64,000 bases of DNA from CAWIUB01 sp963839175 (GTDB taxonomy: Bacteria; Actinomycetota; Actinomycetes; Mycobacteriales; Jatrophihabitantaceae), in NCBI GenBank assembly GCA_963839175.1, contig CAWIUB010000039.1:1-64000 (forward strand), given 5' to 3'. The translations under genes were made by a program, and so were the position numbers. Positions 35,573-45,189 of the stretch are shown here, in pieces (the stretch's first letter is position 1; each line of letters starts with the position of its first letter). Under the pieces are notes generated by a model, which worked only from the letters and a program-made list of their open reading frames with translations, was not told where the DNA came from and made no database searches.

Positions 35573-37687
35573 CTATCCCGCAGCGCGGGCGACCTTTCGG
35601 GCTGCTTCCGGGCCATCGGCGAGGAGCACGTCGAAGCCCTCCTCGTCGAGGACCGGAACCCCGAGCTGGACGGCCTTGTCGAACTTGCCGCCCGGCGAGT
35701 CGCCGGCCACCACGAACGAGGTCTTCTTCGATACGGAGCTCGCCGCCTTACCGCCGCGCGCCGTGATCGCCTCGGTGGCGGAGTCCCGTGAGTATCCGGT
35801 CAGCGACCCAGTTACGACGACCGTGAGCCCGTCGAGCGGACGCGGCCGCTCGTCAGCCGACTCGTCGGCGAGCGACACACCCGCGGCACGCCACTTCTCG
35901 ACGATCTCGCGATGCCAGTCGATCGCGAACCATTCGCGGATCGCCTCGGCGATCGTGGGGCCGACCCCGTCGGCAGCAGCAAGTTCCTCGATGGACGCCG
36001 CCGCGATGCGGTCTACCGAGCGGAACTCACGCGCCAATGCCTGCGCGGCAGTGGGCCCGACGTGCCGGATCGACAGCCCGACCAGCACCCGCCATAGTGG
36101 GCGGTGCTTGGCGACCTCGAGGTTCTCGAGAAGTCGCTCGCCGATGGCGTTCAGGTCACCCGCCTTGCGCACCCTGCCCTGCACCTTGCTGTCGCGGGTC
36201 AACCGGAACAGCTCGACGCGGCGCAGCCGGTCTGCGTCCAGGTCGAAGGTGTCGCCCTCGTCGGTGACTACGCCCGCGCCGAGCAGCGCGACCGCCGCCT
36301 CGTAGCCCAGCGCCTCGATGTCGAAGGCCCCCCGGCCAGCCAGGTGGAAGATCCGCTCGCGCAGCTGCGCCGGGCATGATCTGGTGTTGGGACAGCGGAT
36401 GTCGGCGTCGCCCTCCTTCTCCGGACGCAGCGGCGTGCCGCACTCGGGACAGGCGGTCGGCATCGCAAACGAGTGCTCGGTGCCGTCGCGCAGGGCTACC
36501 ACGGGTCCCACGATCTCGGGAATGACGTCGCCGGCCTTGCGCAGCACCACGGTGTCGCCGATCAGCACGCCCTTCCGTTCGACCTCGCTCGCGTTGTGCA
36601 GGGTGGCCATCTCGACGGTGGACCCAGATACCCGCACCGGCTCCATGACGCCGTACGGGGTGACCCGTCCGGTGCGCCCAACATTGACGCGGATGTCGAG
36701 CAGCTTGGTGTTCACCTCTTCCGGTGGGTACTTGAACGCGATGGCCCAGCGCGGGGCCCGGCTGGTCGACCCGAGCCGGCGCTGCACGGCGAGATCGTCG
36801 ACCTTGACCACCACGCCGTCGATCTCGTGCTCGACCGAGTGCCGGTGCTCGCCGTAGTGATCAACGAACGCCTGCACCTCGGCCAGGTTCGGCTTGACCT
36901 CGGCGCTCGCGGCCGTCGGTAGCCCCCAGGCGCGCAGTACCTCATACCACCGCGACTGTGCCGTAACGGTCGGTCCGCCTTCGACCGCGCCCACGCCATG
37001 GACGATCATGCGCAGCGGGCGGCTCGCCGTGACGCGCGGGTCCTTCTGGCGCAACGAGCCAGCCGCGGCGTTGCGCGGGTTGGCGAACGGAGCCTTGCCG
37101 GCGGCGACCAGCGTCTCGTTGAGACCCTCGAACGAGGCGACCGGGAAGTACACCTCGCCGCGCACCTCGAGCGTCGTCGGGATATGCCGGCCATGCAATG
37201 TGTGGGGGATTCCGGCGATGGTACGGATGTTCGGCGTGACGTCCTCGCCGGTGCGCCCGTCACCCCGGGTCGCGCCCCGAGCCAGCCGACCGTCGCGATA
37301 CACCAGGTCGATCGCCAACCCGTCGACTTTCAGCTCACACAGATAGGCGGGCACCGCGCCTGCGTCGCGCTCGACCCGATGCGCCCAGGCGGCGAGCTCG
37401 TCCGTGGTGAACGCGTTGTCGAGGCTGAGCATCCGTTCCAGGTGATCGACCGCGGTGAACAGCGTGGAGTACGTGCCCGCCACTCGCTGCGTCGGTGACT
37501 CGGGTGTGCGTAGCTCGGGGTAGGTGTCCTCGAGCTCCTCCAGGCGGCGCATGGCGCGGTCGTACTCGGCGTCACTGGACGTCGGCGCGTCCAAGACGTA
37601 GTAGCGGTACGCGTCCTCTTCGATGCGCTGGGAGAGCCTGGCGTGCTCCTCGCGGGCCTCGGCAGGTGCCGCCGGTGGTTCGGTCAC
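35573..37687 (-). CDS. ligA: NAD-dependent DNA ligase
   Basis: 704 residues, the usual length. It seals nicks in replication and repair with NAD. Domain Ia has the NAD-binding YDRAMRRLEELE; the nucleotidyl lysine is Lys120 in CELKVDGLAID; the OB fold, the zinc finger (CPECGTPLRP ... CPNTRSCPAQ), helix-hairpin-helix repeats (GVGPTIAEAI) and the C-terminal BRCT domain (PLDGLTVVVTGSLTGYSRD) follow. I chose GTG 37687 (VTEPPAAPAE) because the longer upstream frame is unrelated sequence. It is the essential replicative ligase of the organism. Confidence 0.95.
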   Translation of the reverse strand: MTEPPAAPAEAREEHARLSQRIEEDAYRYYVLDAPTSSDAEYDRAMRRLEELEDTYPELRTPESPTQRVAGTYSTLFTAVDHLERMLSLDNAFTTDELAAWAHRVERDAGAVPAYLCELKVDGLAIDLVYRDGRLARGATRGDGRTGEDVTPNIRTIAGIPHTLHGRHIPTTLEVRGEVYFPVASFEGLNETLVAAGKAPFANPRNAAAGSLRQKDPRVTASRPLRMIVHGVGAVEGGPTVTAQSRWYEVLRAWGLPTAASAEVKPNLAEVQAFVDHYGEHRHSVEHEIDGVVVKVDDLAVQRRLGSTSRAPRWAIAFKYPPEEVNTKLLDIRVNVGRTGRVTPYGVMEPVRVSGSTVEMATLHNASEVERKGVLIGDTVVLRKAGDVIPEIVGPVVALRDGTEHSFAMPTACPECGTPLRPEKEGDADIRCPNTRSCPAQLRERIFHLAGRGAFDIEALGYEAAVALLGAGVVTDEGDTFDLDADRLRRVELFRLTRDSKVQGRVRKAGDLNAIGERLLENLEVAKHRPLWRVLVGLSIRHVGPTAAQALAREFRSVDRIAAASIEELAAADGVGPTIAEAIREWFAIDWHREIVEKWRAAGVSLADESADERPRPLDGLTVVVTGSLTGYSRDSATEAITARGGKAASSVSKKTSFVVAGDSPGGKFDKAVQLGVPVLDEEGFDVLLADGPEAARKVARAAG

Positions 37688-37780
37688 GATGGCGACGTTA
37701 CCGAGCGGCGGTGACAACCTTGCGGCTCGCGGTGTCGAATCTGGCGTCCCTGGCTCGTCGCACGCTTTACAGTCGCGGTC

Positions 37781-39883
37781 GTGACCGCGAATCACCCGCA
37801 GGAGCGAGGGCATCTGCCCTACCTGCAGGATCTGGTGACCGCGATCAGCGCGCCCACCATGGCCCTGTCGAATCCGGACGGGCAGCTGCCCGGCTCCGGG
37901 GCAAGCGGCTGCTATCTCGCCGACCGGCGGGCTGTCTCCCGTCTGGTCGTGACGGTGAACGGGCGCGAACCCGGGTCCCTGCAAGGTCAACCGGTCGGCG
38001 CAACGAGGGCCCGGTTTGTGTCGGTCGCCCGCAACCTCGGCGACCTAGGGCCGGATCCTTCGGTGCTGGTCGAACGCGATCGCACGGTGTCCGGAACGGG
38101 TATCCGCGAGCTGATCACGGTGGTCTCACACGCCCGAGACCCGGTCGACTGCACGCTTGCCGTCACGCTAGCCAGCGACCTCGCCGACATCCACGCGGTC
38201 AAGGCCGGAACGCCGACGGCACCCCTACCGGGCGATGTCCGGTCCGGCGGTGCCCGCTGGACCGGCCCGGACGGCACGACGGTCGTCGCCACGCTGACCC
38301 CGGCCGCGGACACCGTGATTAGCGACGGATCCTTCGAATGGGCGGCGTCGATTGCGCCGCAGGGCAGCTGGTCAGCGACGATCGACGTGACGATCGTCGA
38401 CGATCCGCTGCCCGCGGTGATCCTGCCCGCGAGCCGATCCGTGCGTTCGCCCGACGTGCAGGCCGGTGATCACCGCATGCCGGCGTTGGTGGCGCAGAGC
38501 GTCGCCGACCTCAACGCCCTGCTGGTGGCCGATCCCCTTGCTCCGGCCGATAACCTGCTCGCCGCCGGCGCGCCGTGGTATCTGACGATGTTCGGCCGCG
38601 ACTCGATCTGGGCCGCGCGCATGTTGCTGCCGCTCGGCACCGATGTCGCGGCCGGGACGCTGCGCAGCCTCGCCCGGCGTCAGGGCAAGCGGCACGACCC
38701 GGAGGCCGCCGAGGCGCCCGGCAAGATCCTGCACGAAGTCCGTCGGGCCGCGGTGGACCATGGCGCGTGGGCGCGGTCGGGACGTCACCTTGCCCTACCG
38801 CCGTTGTACTACGGGTCGGTCGACGCCACCCCATTGTGGATCTCGCTGCTGCACGACGCCTGGAGGTGGGGTATGCCGGATGCTGAGGTGGCCCAGCTGA
38901 TCCCACAGCTGGAAGTAGCGCTCGGTTGGCTGCGCGACGACGCCGTCGGCGAGTCCGGGTTCGTCCAGTACGTGGACGAGTCGGGGCATGGCTTGGCTAA
39001 CCAGGGGTGGAAGGACTCGGTCGATGCGGTCCAGTTCTCCGACGGGACGCTCGCGAAGCCACCGATCGCGCTGTGCGAGGCGCAGGGGTACGCGCACGCT
39101 GCGGCGCTGGACGGCGCGGACGTGCTCGACGCGTTCGACCGACCCGGCGGCGAGTTCTGGCGGGACTGGGCTGGGCAGCTGCACGCCCGGTTCCGGGATC
39201 GGTTCTGGGTGGACGACCTGGCTGGCGGGTACCCGGCCATCGCGCTGGACGGCTCGGGGCGACCTGTCGACACGGTCACCTCGAACATCGGCCACCTGCT
39301 CGGCACCGGGCTGCTCGACGCGGACGAGGTGGACCAGGTCGTACAGCGACTGGCCGCGCCTGACATGGACTGCGGCTTCGGGCTTCGCACGATGTCGTCG
39401 CTGGCGCGCGGCTTCAACCCGCTCAGCTACCACTGCGGGTCGGTCTGGGCGCATGACACGGCGATCGCGATCCATGGCTTGGCGGGGGTCGGCAGCGAGG
39501 CCGCGCGGTCCGCTGTCGCCAGCCTCGTGCGCGGGCTGCTCGCCGTCGCGCCCGCGTTTGGGTTCCGGCTGCCTGAGCTGCATGGCGGCGAAGCGACGCA
39601 GGACGGTGGGGTGCCACTGCCCTATCCCGCCGCCTGCCGGCCCCAGGCCTGGTCCGCGGCTGCGGCGGTGGCGATCCTCTCGGCCGTCCTCGGCCTCGAC
39701 GCCGACGCCCCGAACGGAAAGCTGGTGCTGCATCCGCTGCGCCCGTCCCCCGTTGGAGAGCTGACGGTGCGCGGGCTGCAGGTCGGCGGTGCTCCGCTCG
39801 ACGTTCAGCTCAACGCGGCAGGCGAGCTCAGCGTCCTATCCGCGCCTGCGGGACTGCGAGTCGACCTTGCCGTGGACCCGTAG
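37781..39883 (+). CDS. Glycogen debranching-type amylo-alpha-1,6-glucosidase
   Basis: 700 residues. The N-terminal domain (LPYLQDLVTAISAPTMALSN through VDDPLP) matches the N-terminal domain of bacterial glycogen-debranching enzymes. The C-terminal (alpha/alpha)6 glucoamylase-like domain has PWYLTMFGRDSIWAARMLLP, ATPLWISLLHDAWRWG and QGWKDSVDAVQFSDG, carrying acidic candidate catalytic residues (Asp in GRDS, Asp in KDS), and CGFGLRTMSS. It probably removes alpha-1,6-linked glucose or acts on small glucans. The -10-like TACAGT ends seven bases before GTG 37781. It is isolated from the glg cluster at 56-64 kb. Confidence 0.8.
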   Translation: MTANHPQERGHLPYLQDLVTAISAPTMALSNPDGQLPGSGASGCYLADRRAVSRLVVTVNGREPGSLQGQPVGATRARFVSVARNLGDLGPDPSVLVERDRTVSGTGIRELITVVSHARDPVDCTLAVTLASDLADIHAVKAGTPTAPLPGDVRSGGARWTGPDGTTVVATLTPAADTVISDGSFEWAASIAPQGSWSATIDVTIVDDPLPAVILPASRSVRSPDVQAGDHRMPALVAQSVADLNALLVADPLAPADNLLAAGAPWYLTMFGRDSIWAARMLLPLGTDVAAGTLRSLARRQGKRHDPEAAEAPGKILHEVRRAAVDHGAWARSGRHLALPPLYYGSVDATPLWISLLHDAWRWGMPDAEVAQLIPQLEVALGWLRDDAVGESGFVQYVDESGHGLANQGWKDSVDAVQFSDGTLAKPPIALCEAQGYAHAAALDGADVLDAFDRPGGEFWRDWAGQLHARFRDRFWVDDLAGGYPAIALDGSGRPVDTVTSNIGHLLGTGLLDADEVDQVVQRLAAPDMDCGFGLRTMSSLARGFNPLSYHCGSVWAHDTAIAIHGLAGVGSEAARSAVASLVRGLLAVAPAFGFRLPELHGGEATQDGGVPLPYPAACRPQAWSAAAAVAILSAVLGLDADAPNGKLVLHPLRPSPVGELTVRGLQVGGAPLDVQLNAAGELSVLSAPAGLRVDLAVDP

Positions 39884-39979
39884 CGTGCGCGATGTGCCGA
39901 GCGGGTTCGTCAGGTCTACACGAAGTAGGGCGGCTCCCCGCACGGGGAATTCGACTGCCCCAGGCTGGGTGACACCCCA

Positions 39980-40036
39980 CCTTGATCAAGAGAGCTATCT
40001 GATCGAATCTGCACCAGATCGGTCTCTTGATCAAGG
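39980..40036. repeat. Inverted repeat/terminator after the debranching gene
   Basis: CCTTGATCAAGAGA (39980-39993) and TCTCTTGATCAAGG (40023-40036) are perfect 14-bp arms with a 29-base loop that holds a further short pairing. It lies between convergent genes, so it may stop transcription from both. The rest of 39884-40178 shows no gene. Confidence 0.7.
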
Positions 40037-40178
40037 ACGAACAAGCATTGCGGTGCTAGCCGCTACCGCAGCCGATCACAGGGCCGCGAGGTCCGGCTAG
40101 CCGATGTGCTTGGCCGTGTCGACGCGGAAGCGCTGGCTTCCGCAGGGCTCGAACCGTTCGCTTGGTCGGCCGAGGCGG

Positions 40179-41177
40179 TCAGCCGCTGTCGTCTCTCAGC
40201 GCGCGCCCCACGTCGCGAATGATCGATAACGCCCGCCGGGCGTACGCCTCGCTCGCCGCAGCAAGGCCGCAGGCTGGGGTGGGTACGACGGAGCCGGCGA
40301 GCTGCTCGGCAGGGAAGCCGAGCACCTTCCACAGCTGCAGGATCGGATCACGAGCCGAGTCCAGCGTGATCGCCGAGTCGGTCGAGGGAACCACGCCCAG
40401 CCAGAGCGACAAGCCCGCGTCGATCGCCTCACCCAGCACGTCCTGGTCATCGATCAGGGCCACATCGAGCGAAATCGCGTCGGCGCCGGCGTCGCGCAGC
40501 AGAGCAACCGGGACGTCCGCGGCGCAGCAGTGCACGACGCGCGCCCCCACCCGTGCGACCGCGAGCAGCGACTCGAGCGTCTGGGTCGCGATCGGTCGGG
40601 CAACGGCTGGAACCGTACCGTAACCAGACGGCGTCGGCACCTGACCAGCAAGCACGGCGGGCAACGACGGCTCGTCGAACTGCACGACCAGTCGCGCATT
40701 GGGGACGCGCTGCCTGACCCCGGCCAGATGTGCCCGCAGCCCGTCGGCCAGCGATTCAGCTAGGTCGCGGGTCGCCCCGCGATCCGACACCACCCGATGG
40801 CCGGACGGCAGCTCGACCGAGGCGGCGAGCGTCCACGGCCCGGCGACCTGCACCTTGAGGGGTCCGGTGTATCCCTCCGCGTGCTGCTGGAGCGCGTCCA
40901 GGTCGCGCGACAGGTAGTCGCGGGCACGTCGAAGATCGCGGCCGGGACGCGAGGTCAGTCGCCATCCCGACGGCTGTATCTCGACGGGAAGTTCAGTCAG
41001 AATCGCCGCCGACCGGCCGACAACGTCGGCGCCCGTGCCGCGCGCGGGAAGTTCCGGTAGGTGCGGCAGGTCCGGAAGCTCGTCGAACACCAGCTGGACG
41101 GCCTCCCCGGGGTCCGTACCGGGCAGTGAGCCGACCCCAGTGGCCGACCCGGGCGGCCAAATCCGCTCCGCGCTCAC
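40179..41177 (-). CDS. MetE-like (cobalamin-independent methionine synthase-type) protein
   Basis: 332 residues, much shorter than MetE (about 750); corresponds to the C-terminal UROD/MetE barrel. Motifs include TGVGSLPGTDPGEAVQLVFD at the start, PLKVQVAGPWTLA, VVQFDEPSLPAVLAGQVP, VVHCCAADVPVALLRDAGAD and VVPTPACGLAAASEAYARRA. The cysteine and histidine positions fit zinc binding as in MetE-type methyltransferases. Orthologues such as M. tuberculosis Rv3015c sit in the same order with mnmA and have no proven substrate. GTG 41177 overlaps the mnmA stop as GTGA. Confidence 0.75.
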   Translation of the reverse strand: MSAERIWPPGSATGVGSLPGTDPGEAVQLVFDELPDLPHLPELPARGTGADVVGRSAAILTELPVEIQPSGWRLTSRPGRDLRRARDYLSRDLDALQQHAEGYTGPLKVQVAGPWTLAASVELPSGHRVVSDRGATRDLAESLADGLRAHLAGVRQRVPNARLVVQFDEPSLPAVLAGQVPTPSGYGTVPAVARPIATQTLESLLAVARVGARVVHCCAADVPVALLRDAGADAISLDVALIDDQDVLGEAIDAGLSLWLGVVPSTDSAITLDSARDPILQLWKVLGFPAEQLAGSVVPTPACGLAAASEAYARRALSIIRDVGRALRDDSG

Positions 41178-42292
41178 CGAGTTGTTCGACCCACAGCGAC
41201 CGGCGGCGCGCCGGCGGTCGAACAACAGGAGGTAGTGCTTGAAATGGTGGCCGAGCCGAGCACCGTATCGCCGTGGTACATGACCATCGCCTGACCGGCC
41301 GCGATTCCCCGCTGCGGACGCGTCAGCCGCGCCGTCACCTCGGCCTCGGTCACCCGCACGGTGGCAGGGCTGACCAGGCCGTGAGCACGCAGCTGGACGG
41401 CGCAGTCGAACTCGGCTCCCGGCGCATCGCCCAGCGTCCACACCGGATGCGCGCCAACCACCTCATCGGTGTCGAGCAGCTCGCCGGGACCGACCACCAC
41501 CGTGTTCGTCGTCGGCTGTATGGACAGCACATAGCGCAGCTCGCCACCAGGGGCCGGCCGATCCAGCCGCAAGCCACGGCGCTGGCCGACCGTGTACCCG
41601 AACGATCCGTCATGGCGCCCCACGACCTGCCCGGTACCGGCATCGACAATCGGCCCGGACCGCTCCCCCAGCTGATGCCCCAGGAACGCCCGGGTGTCGC
41701 CGTTGGCGATGAAGCAGATGTCGTGCGAGTCGGGCTTTGCCGCGACGGACAGACCGCGCGCCGCAGCCTCGGCCCGCACTTGCGCCTTGGTCGAGCCGCC
41801 AAGCGGGAAGATCGCGTGGGCCAGCTGCCGCGGGGTGAGCACGGCGAGCACATACGACTGGTCCTTCGCCGCGTCGACCGATCGCATTAGGCGTCCGTCG
41901 ACCAACCGCGCATGATGGCCGGTGACGACGGCGTCAAACCCCAGGGCGAGCGCGCGATCGAGCACCGCTGCGAACTTGATCTTCTCGTTGCAGCGCAGGC
42001 AGGGATTCGGGGTTCGACCGGCTGCGTACTCAGCGACAAAGTCGTCGATCACGTCCGTGCGGAATCGTTCGGCGAGATCCCAGATATAGAAGGGGATGTC
42101 GAGCACGTCGGCGCTGCGTCGGGCGTCGTTCGCGTCCTCGCGTGTACAGCAGCCACGGGCGCCTTCGCGCAGCGTCTTCGGCCGCGCCGACAGGGCGAGG
42201 TGCACGCCGGTCACCTCGTAGCCGGCGTCGACGGAGCGGGCAGCCGCTACGGCGGAATCGACGCCGCCACTCATGGCGGCGAGGACCTTCAT
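41174..42292 (-). CDS. mnmA: tRNA-specific 2-thiouridylase
   Basis: 372 residues. It adds sulfur to U34 of tRNA-Glu, -Gln and -Lys. The N-terminal PP-loop is SGGVDS (residues 8-13); catalytic cysteines are Cys98 in NPCLRCNEKIKF and Cys193 in DSHDICFIANGD; the C-terminal barrel domains follow. The normal C-terminus MVMYHGDTVLGSATIS is extended by about 20 residues (CCSTAGAPPVAVGRTTR), which are the translation of the 44-nt palindromic repeat. It lies downstream of the cysteine desulfurase, its likely sulfur source. Its target tRNAs are also encoded in this window. Confidence 0.9.
   Translation of the reverse strand: MKVLAAMSGGVDSAVAAARSVDAGYEVTGVHLALSARPKTLREGARGCCTREDANDARRSADVLDIPFYIWDLAERFRTDVIDDFVAEYAAGRTPNPCLRCNEKIKFAAVLDRALALGFDAVVTGHHARLVDGRLMRSVDAAKDQSYVLAVLTPRQLAHAIFPLGGSTKAQVRAEAAARGLSVAAKPDSHDICFIANGDTRAFLGHQLGERSGPIVDAGTGQVVGRHDGSFGYTVGQRRGLRLDRPAPGGELRYVLSIQPTTNTVVVGPGELLDTDEVVGAHPVWTLGDAPGAEFDCAVQLRAHGLVSPATVRVTEAEVTARLTRPQRGIAAGQAMVMYHGDTVLGSATISSTTSCCSTAGAPPVAVGRTTR
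41182..41225. repeat. 44-nt palindromic repeat, copy 3 (inside mnmA)
   Basis: The ends TTGTTCGACC and GGTCGAACAA are identical to copies 1 and 2, and total length is again 44, but the 24-base core is entirely different and GC-rich (GCGGCGCGCC). The element lies in the last codons of mnmA, just before the downstream gene's start. Confidence 0.85.
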
Positions 42293-42341
42293 CCGGTATC
42301 CCCATGCAGTCGTGAGCGGAGCGAGCGGTTTCGTGGGATGG

Positions 42342-43517
42342 TCACGTCAAGACCGAGGTCAGCCCGGCGCGTCGGGCTCGCTCGACCGCCGGGCCGATCG
42401 TCTCGATCAACGCGTCGACATCGACGATCGTCGACGTATGCCCGAGTGAGAAGCGCAACGAGCCGCGGGCTCGGGCCGCGTCGGCGCCCATGGCGAGCAA
42501 GACGTGGGACGGCTCCGCGACACCGGCTGAACAGGCCGAGCCAGTCGCGCACTCAATGCCACGGGCGTCGAGCAGCATGAGCAGCGAATCCCCTTCGCAG
42601 CCGGGGAATGTCATGTGCGCGATGCCCGGCAGGCAGTCGGCGGGGTCGCCGTTCAGCACGGCGTCGTCGACGGCCTGCAGCACGCCCGTCACCAGCCGGT
42701 CGCGCAGCTCGCGCACTCGCAGGTACTCGACCGGCTGGCGTTCGACCGCGGCGACGGTCGCGACGGCAAGTCCCACCGCCCCGGGCACGTCAAGGGTGCC
42801 CGACCGGACGTCGCGTTCCTGCCCTCCGCCGTGCAGAAGTGGGACACAGGAGACGTCACGCCGCAGGAGCAGCGCCCCGGCTCCATACGGACCGCCCAGC
42901 TTGTGCCCGGTCATGGTCAGCGCATCGACGCCGCTCTCGGCGAAGTCGACCGGCACCGCGCCGACCGCCTGCACCGCGTCCGTGTGCATCGGCACGCCGT
43001 ACTCGTGGGCGATCTCGGCCATGTCCCGGACGGACTCGATCGTGCCGACCTCGTTGTTCGCCCACATAACGGTGACCAGAGCGGCCGAATCGGGGTCGGC
43101 TGCCAGCGCCCGCCGCAGTGTGTCGGGGTCAACCCGCCCATAGGCGTCGACCTCCAGCCAGGTCACCTCGGCACCGTCGGCTGCGGCGAGCCACTCGACG
43201 ACGTCCAGCACGGCATGGTGCTCGACGGCGCTGGCCAGCACGCGGCGACGCCGCGGCGCGGCGGCCCGGCGCGCCCAATAGATACCTTTGACGGCGAGGT
43301 TGTCGGACTCGGTACCGCCGCTGGTGAAGATCACTTCTGAGGGACGGGCGCCCACAGCCGCGGCCAGCTGCTCCCGGGACTCCTCGACCCGGCGCCGCGC
43401 TCGCCTGCCCGAACTGTGCAACGACGAGGGATTGCCGAGCTCGGCCATCGTCGCGGTCACGGCGTCGATGGCCTCAGGCAGCATGGGCGTCGTCGCCGCG
43501 TGGTCGAGGTAGTGCAT
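42342..43517 (-). CDS. Cysteine desulfurase (IscS/NifS family)
   Basis: 391 residues. A PLP enzyme that frees sulfur from cysteine as a persulfide. The start MHYLDHAATTP is the class signature; PLP is held by Lys206 in MTGHKLGGPYG, with HTDAVQ and TSGGTESDN also forming the cofactor site; the persulfide cysteine is Cys329 in ATGSACSAG. It is 49 bases upstream of mnmA, suggesting it mainly feeds tRNA thiolation. The true start is ATG 43517, not an earlier in-frame ATG. Confidence 0.9.
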   Translation of the reverse strand: MHYLDHAATTPMLPEAIDAVTATMAELGNPSSLHSSGRRARRRVEESREQLAAAVGARPSEVIFTSGGTESDNLAVKGIYWARRAAAPRRRRVLASAVEHHAVLDVVEWLAAADGAEVTWLEVDAYGRVDPDTLRRALAADPDSAALVTVMWANNEVGTIESVRDMAEIAHEYGVPMHTDAVQAVGAVPVDFAESGVDALTMTGHKLGGPYGAGALLLRRDVSCVPLLHGGGQERDVRSGTLDVPGAVGLAVATVAAVERQPVEYLRVRELRDRLVTGVLQAVDDAVLNGDPADCLPGIAHMTFPGCEGDSLLMLLDARGIECATGSACSAGVAEPSHVLLAMGADAARARGSLRFSLGHTSTIVDVDALIETIGPAVERARRAGLTSVLT

Positions 43518-43542
43518 CGGAGTCCAGTCTACGATCACCGCG

Positions 43543-44733
43543 ATGGCCTCGGACTTCTGCGTGATCGGCGGTGGCATCGTCGGGCTGGCCACCGCTATGA
43601 CGATCCTGCAGCAGCGGCCCGGCGCGAGCCTGGTCCTACTGGAGAAGGAGGACCGGCTGGCCGCGCACCAGACCGGCCACAACAGCGGAGTGATCCACTC
43701 CGGTATCTATTACCCACCCGGCAGCCACAAGGCCGAGCTCTGCCGCCGCGGCGCCGACAGCACCCGGCGGTTCGCCGATGAGCACGGCATCACCTACGAC
43801 AATTGCGGAAAGCTGCTGGTAGCCACCGACGCGGCTGAAGTGGCTCGACTAGACGCGCTGTTCGAACGCGCCCGCGACAACAAGGTAAACGTCGAGCGGA
43901 TCGACGCCGCCGAACTGCGCCGTCGCGAGCCGAACGTGGCGGGGCTTGCCGCGCTTTACGTCGCCGGCACCGGCATCGTCGATTTCACACGCATCGCCCG
44001 GGCGATGGCGACCGTGGTCGAATCGCTCGGCGGTCAGGTGCGCCGCAGCGCCGCGGTGACCCGGATCTGCGAATCGCCCGACGGTGTCGAGGTGGTCACC
44101 AGCCGCGGAGCGGTCACCGCAGACCGGCTAGTCGTGTGCGGCGGGTTGCAGGCCGACCGGCTGGCCCGGCTCGCCGGCCTGGAGGTCGACTTCCAGATCG
44201 TGCCGTTCCGCGGCGAGTACTACCGGTTGCTGCCGTCGCGGGCGGACATGGTGCAGCACCTGATCTATCCGGTGCCGGACCCCGACCTGCCGTTCCTCGG
44301 CGTGCACCTCACCCGCACGACGGACGGCGGGATAACGGTCGGCCCGAACGCGGTGCTCGGATTGTCCCGCGAGGGATACCGCAAGTTCTCCTTCGCTGCG
44401 CGTGACGTACGGGAGTACGCCACCTTTCGCGGGACGTGGCGGATGGCGCGAGCCAACGTCCGCACCGGGGCGCGCGAGCTGCGCAATTCGCTATTCCGAC
44501 GGGGATATCTGCGCGAGTGCCGCAAGTACGTGCCCGATCTCACACTCGCCGATCTGCTGCCCGAACCCGCCGGGATCAGGGCTCAGGCTGTGCGACGCGA
44601 CGGCACGTTGGTGCACGACTTCCTGTTCGCCGAGTCCGACCGGATGCTGCACGTCTGCAACGCCCCGTCTCCGGCGGCCACCTCAGCGCTCCCGATCGCC
44701 GAGCTGATCGTGGGCAAAGTGCTCGCCAGATAA
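43543..44733 (+). CDS. lhgO: L-2-hydroxyglutarate oxidase
   Basis: 396-residue FAD enzyme of the DAO family. It oxidises L-2-hydroxyglutarate to 2-oxoglutarate, a metabolite-repair reaction, and passes electrons to the membrane. The FAD motif is FCVIGGGIVGLATAMTILQQ, followed by the family's GHNSGVIHSGIYYPPGSHKA, and the C-terminal GRTLVHDFL-like RDGTLVHDFLFAESDRMLHV and NAPSPAATSALPIA. TACGAT ends seven bases before the ATG, so the message may be leaderless. It is divergent from the cysteine desulfurase with 25 bases between them. Confidence 0.9.
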   Translation: MASDFCVIGGGIVGLATAMTILQQRPGASLVLLEKEDRLAAHQTGHNSGVIHSGIYYPPGSHKAELCRRGADSTRRFADEHGITYDNCGKLLVATDAAEVARLDALFERARDNKVNVERIDAAELRRREPNVAGLAALYVAGTGIVDFTRIARAMATVVESLGGQVRRSAAVTRICESPDGVEVVTSRGAVTADRLVVCGGLQADRLARLAGLEVDFQIVPFRGEYYRLLPSRADMVQHLIYPVPDPDLPFLGVHLTRTTDGGITVGPNAVLGLSREGYRKFSFAARDVREYATFRGTWRMARANVRTGARELRNSLFRRGYLRECRKYVPDLTLADLLPEPAGIRAQAVRRDGTLVHDFLFAESDRMLHVCNAPSPAATSALPIAELIVGKVLAR

Positions 44734-44755
44734 GGGCCGTCCGCTTCTTACCGCC

Positions 44756-44803
44756 GATCTTGAGGCTGACGTTTACCCCCAGGTCCATGCCGGCCTCAAG
44801 ATC
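44756..44803. terminator. Hairpin after lhgO
   Basis: GATCTTGAGGC (44756-44766) and GCCTCAAGATC (44793-44803) form an 11-bp perfect stem around a 26-base loop, just past the lhgO stop and at the end of the convergent MFS remnant. No T-run is seen. Confidence 0.6.
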
Positions 44804-45150
44804 ACCGCGGATGTGCCGGCGCGCGGGCGCGGTCGGCCACCGCCACGCCCACCAGCGCCACGGCTCCCATCGTCAAGTCGAGCACAGTGAAGGCGGCGGT
44901 GTACCCAATCGCCTCGCGAGCGGCGGCAGCGACTAGGACGCCCGCGATGCCGGTTGTGATCGCGCTGACCACAGTGTCGGACAGCTGCAGGGCCACGGAG
45001 TCGGCGCCTCGGTCGGCGTCAGTGGTGAATCGCAGCAGCAGTACGGCGATGCTCGAGGATGAGGCTCGCGGCGCTCGTGATGCGCTGGCGTGGCCCGAAG
45101 ATCGATTCGTCCGTCGGCGCGAGTGCGTGGCCGTCGGCCGACAGGCGGGT
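44802..45150 (-). pseudogene. C-terminal remnant of an MFS transporter
   Basis: The last two helices are readable: SSSIAVLLLRFTTDADRGAD followed by SVALQLSDTVVSAITTGIAG, VLVAAAAREAIGYTAAFTVL and DLTMGAVALVGVAVADRAR. Upstream the frame is lost to shifts and no further helices can be found. It sits between lhgO and the DUF4349 lipoprotein and is clearly non-functional. Confidence 0.6.
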
Positions 45151-45189
45151 CGTCACCCGCCCAGGATGCCCGTTGAAGCCGACTTGAGG

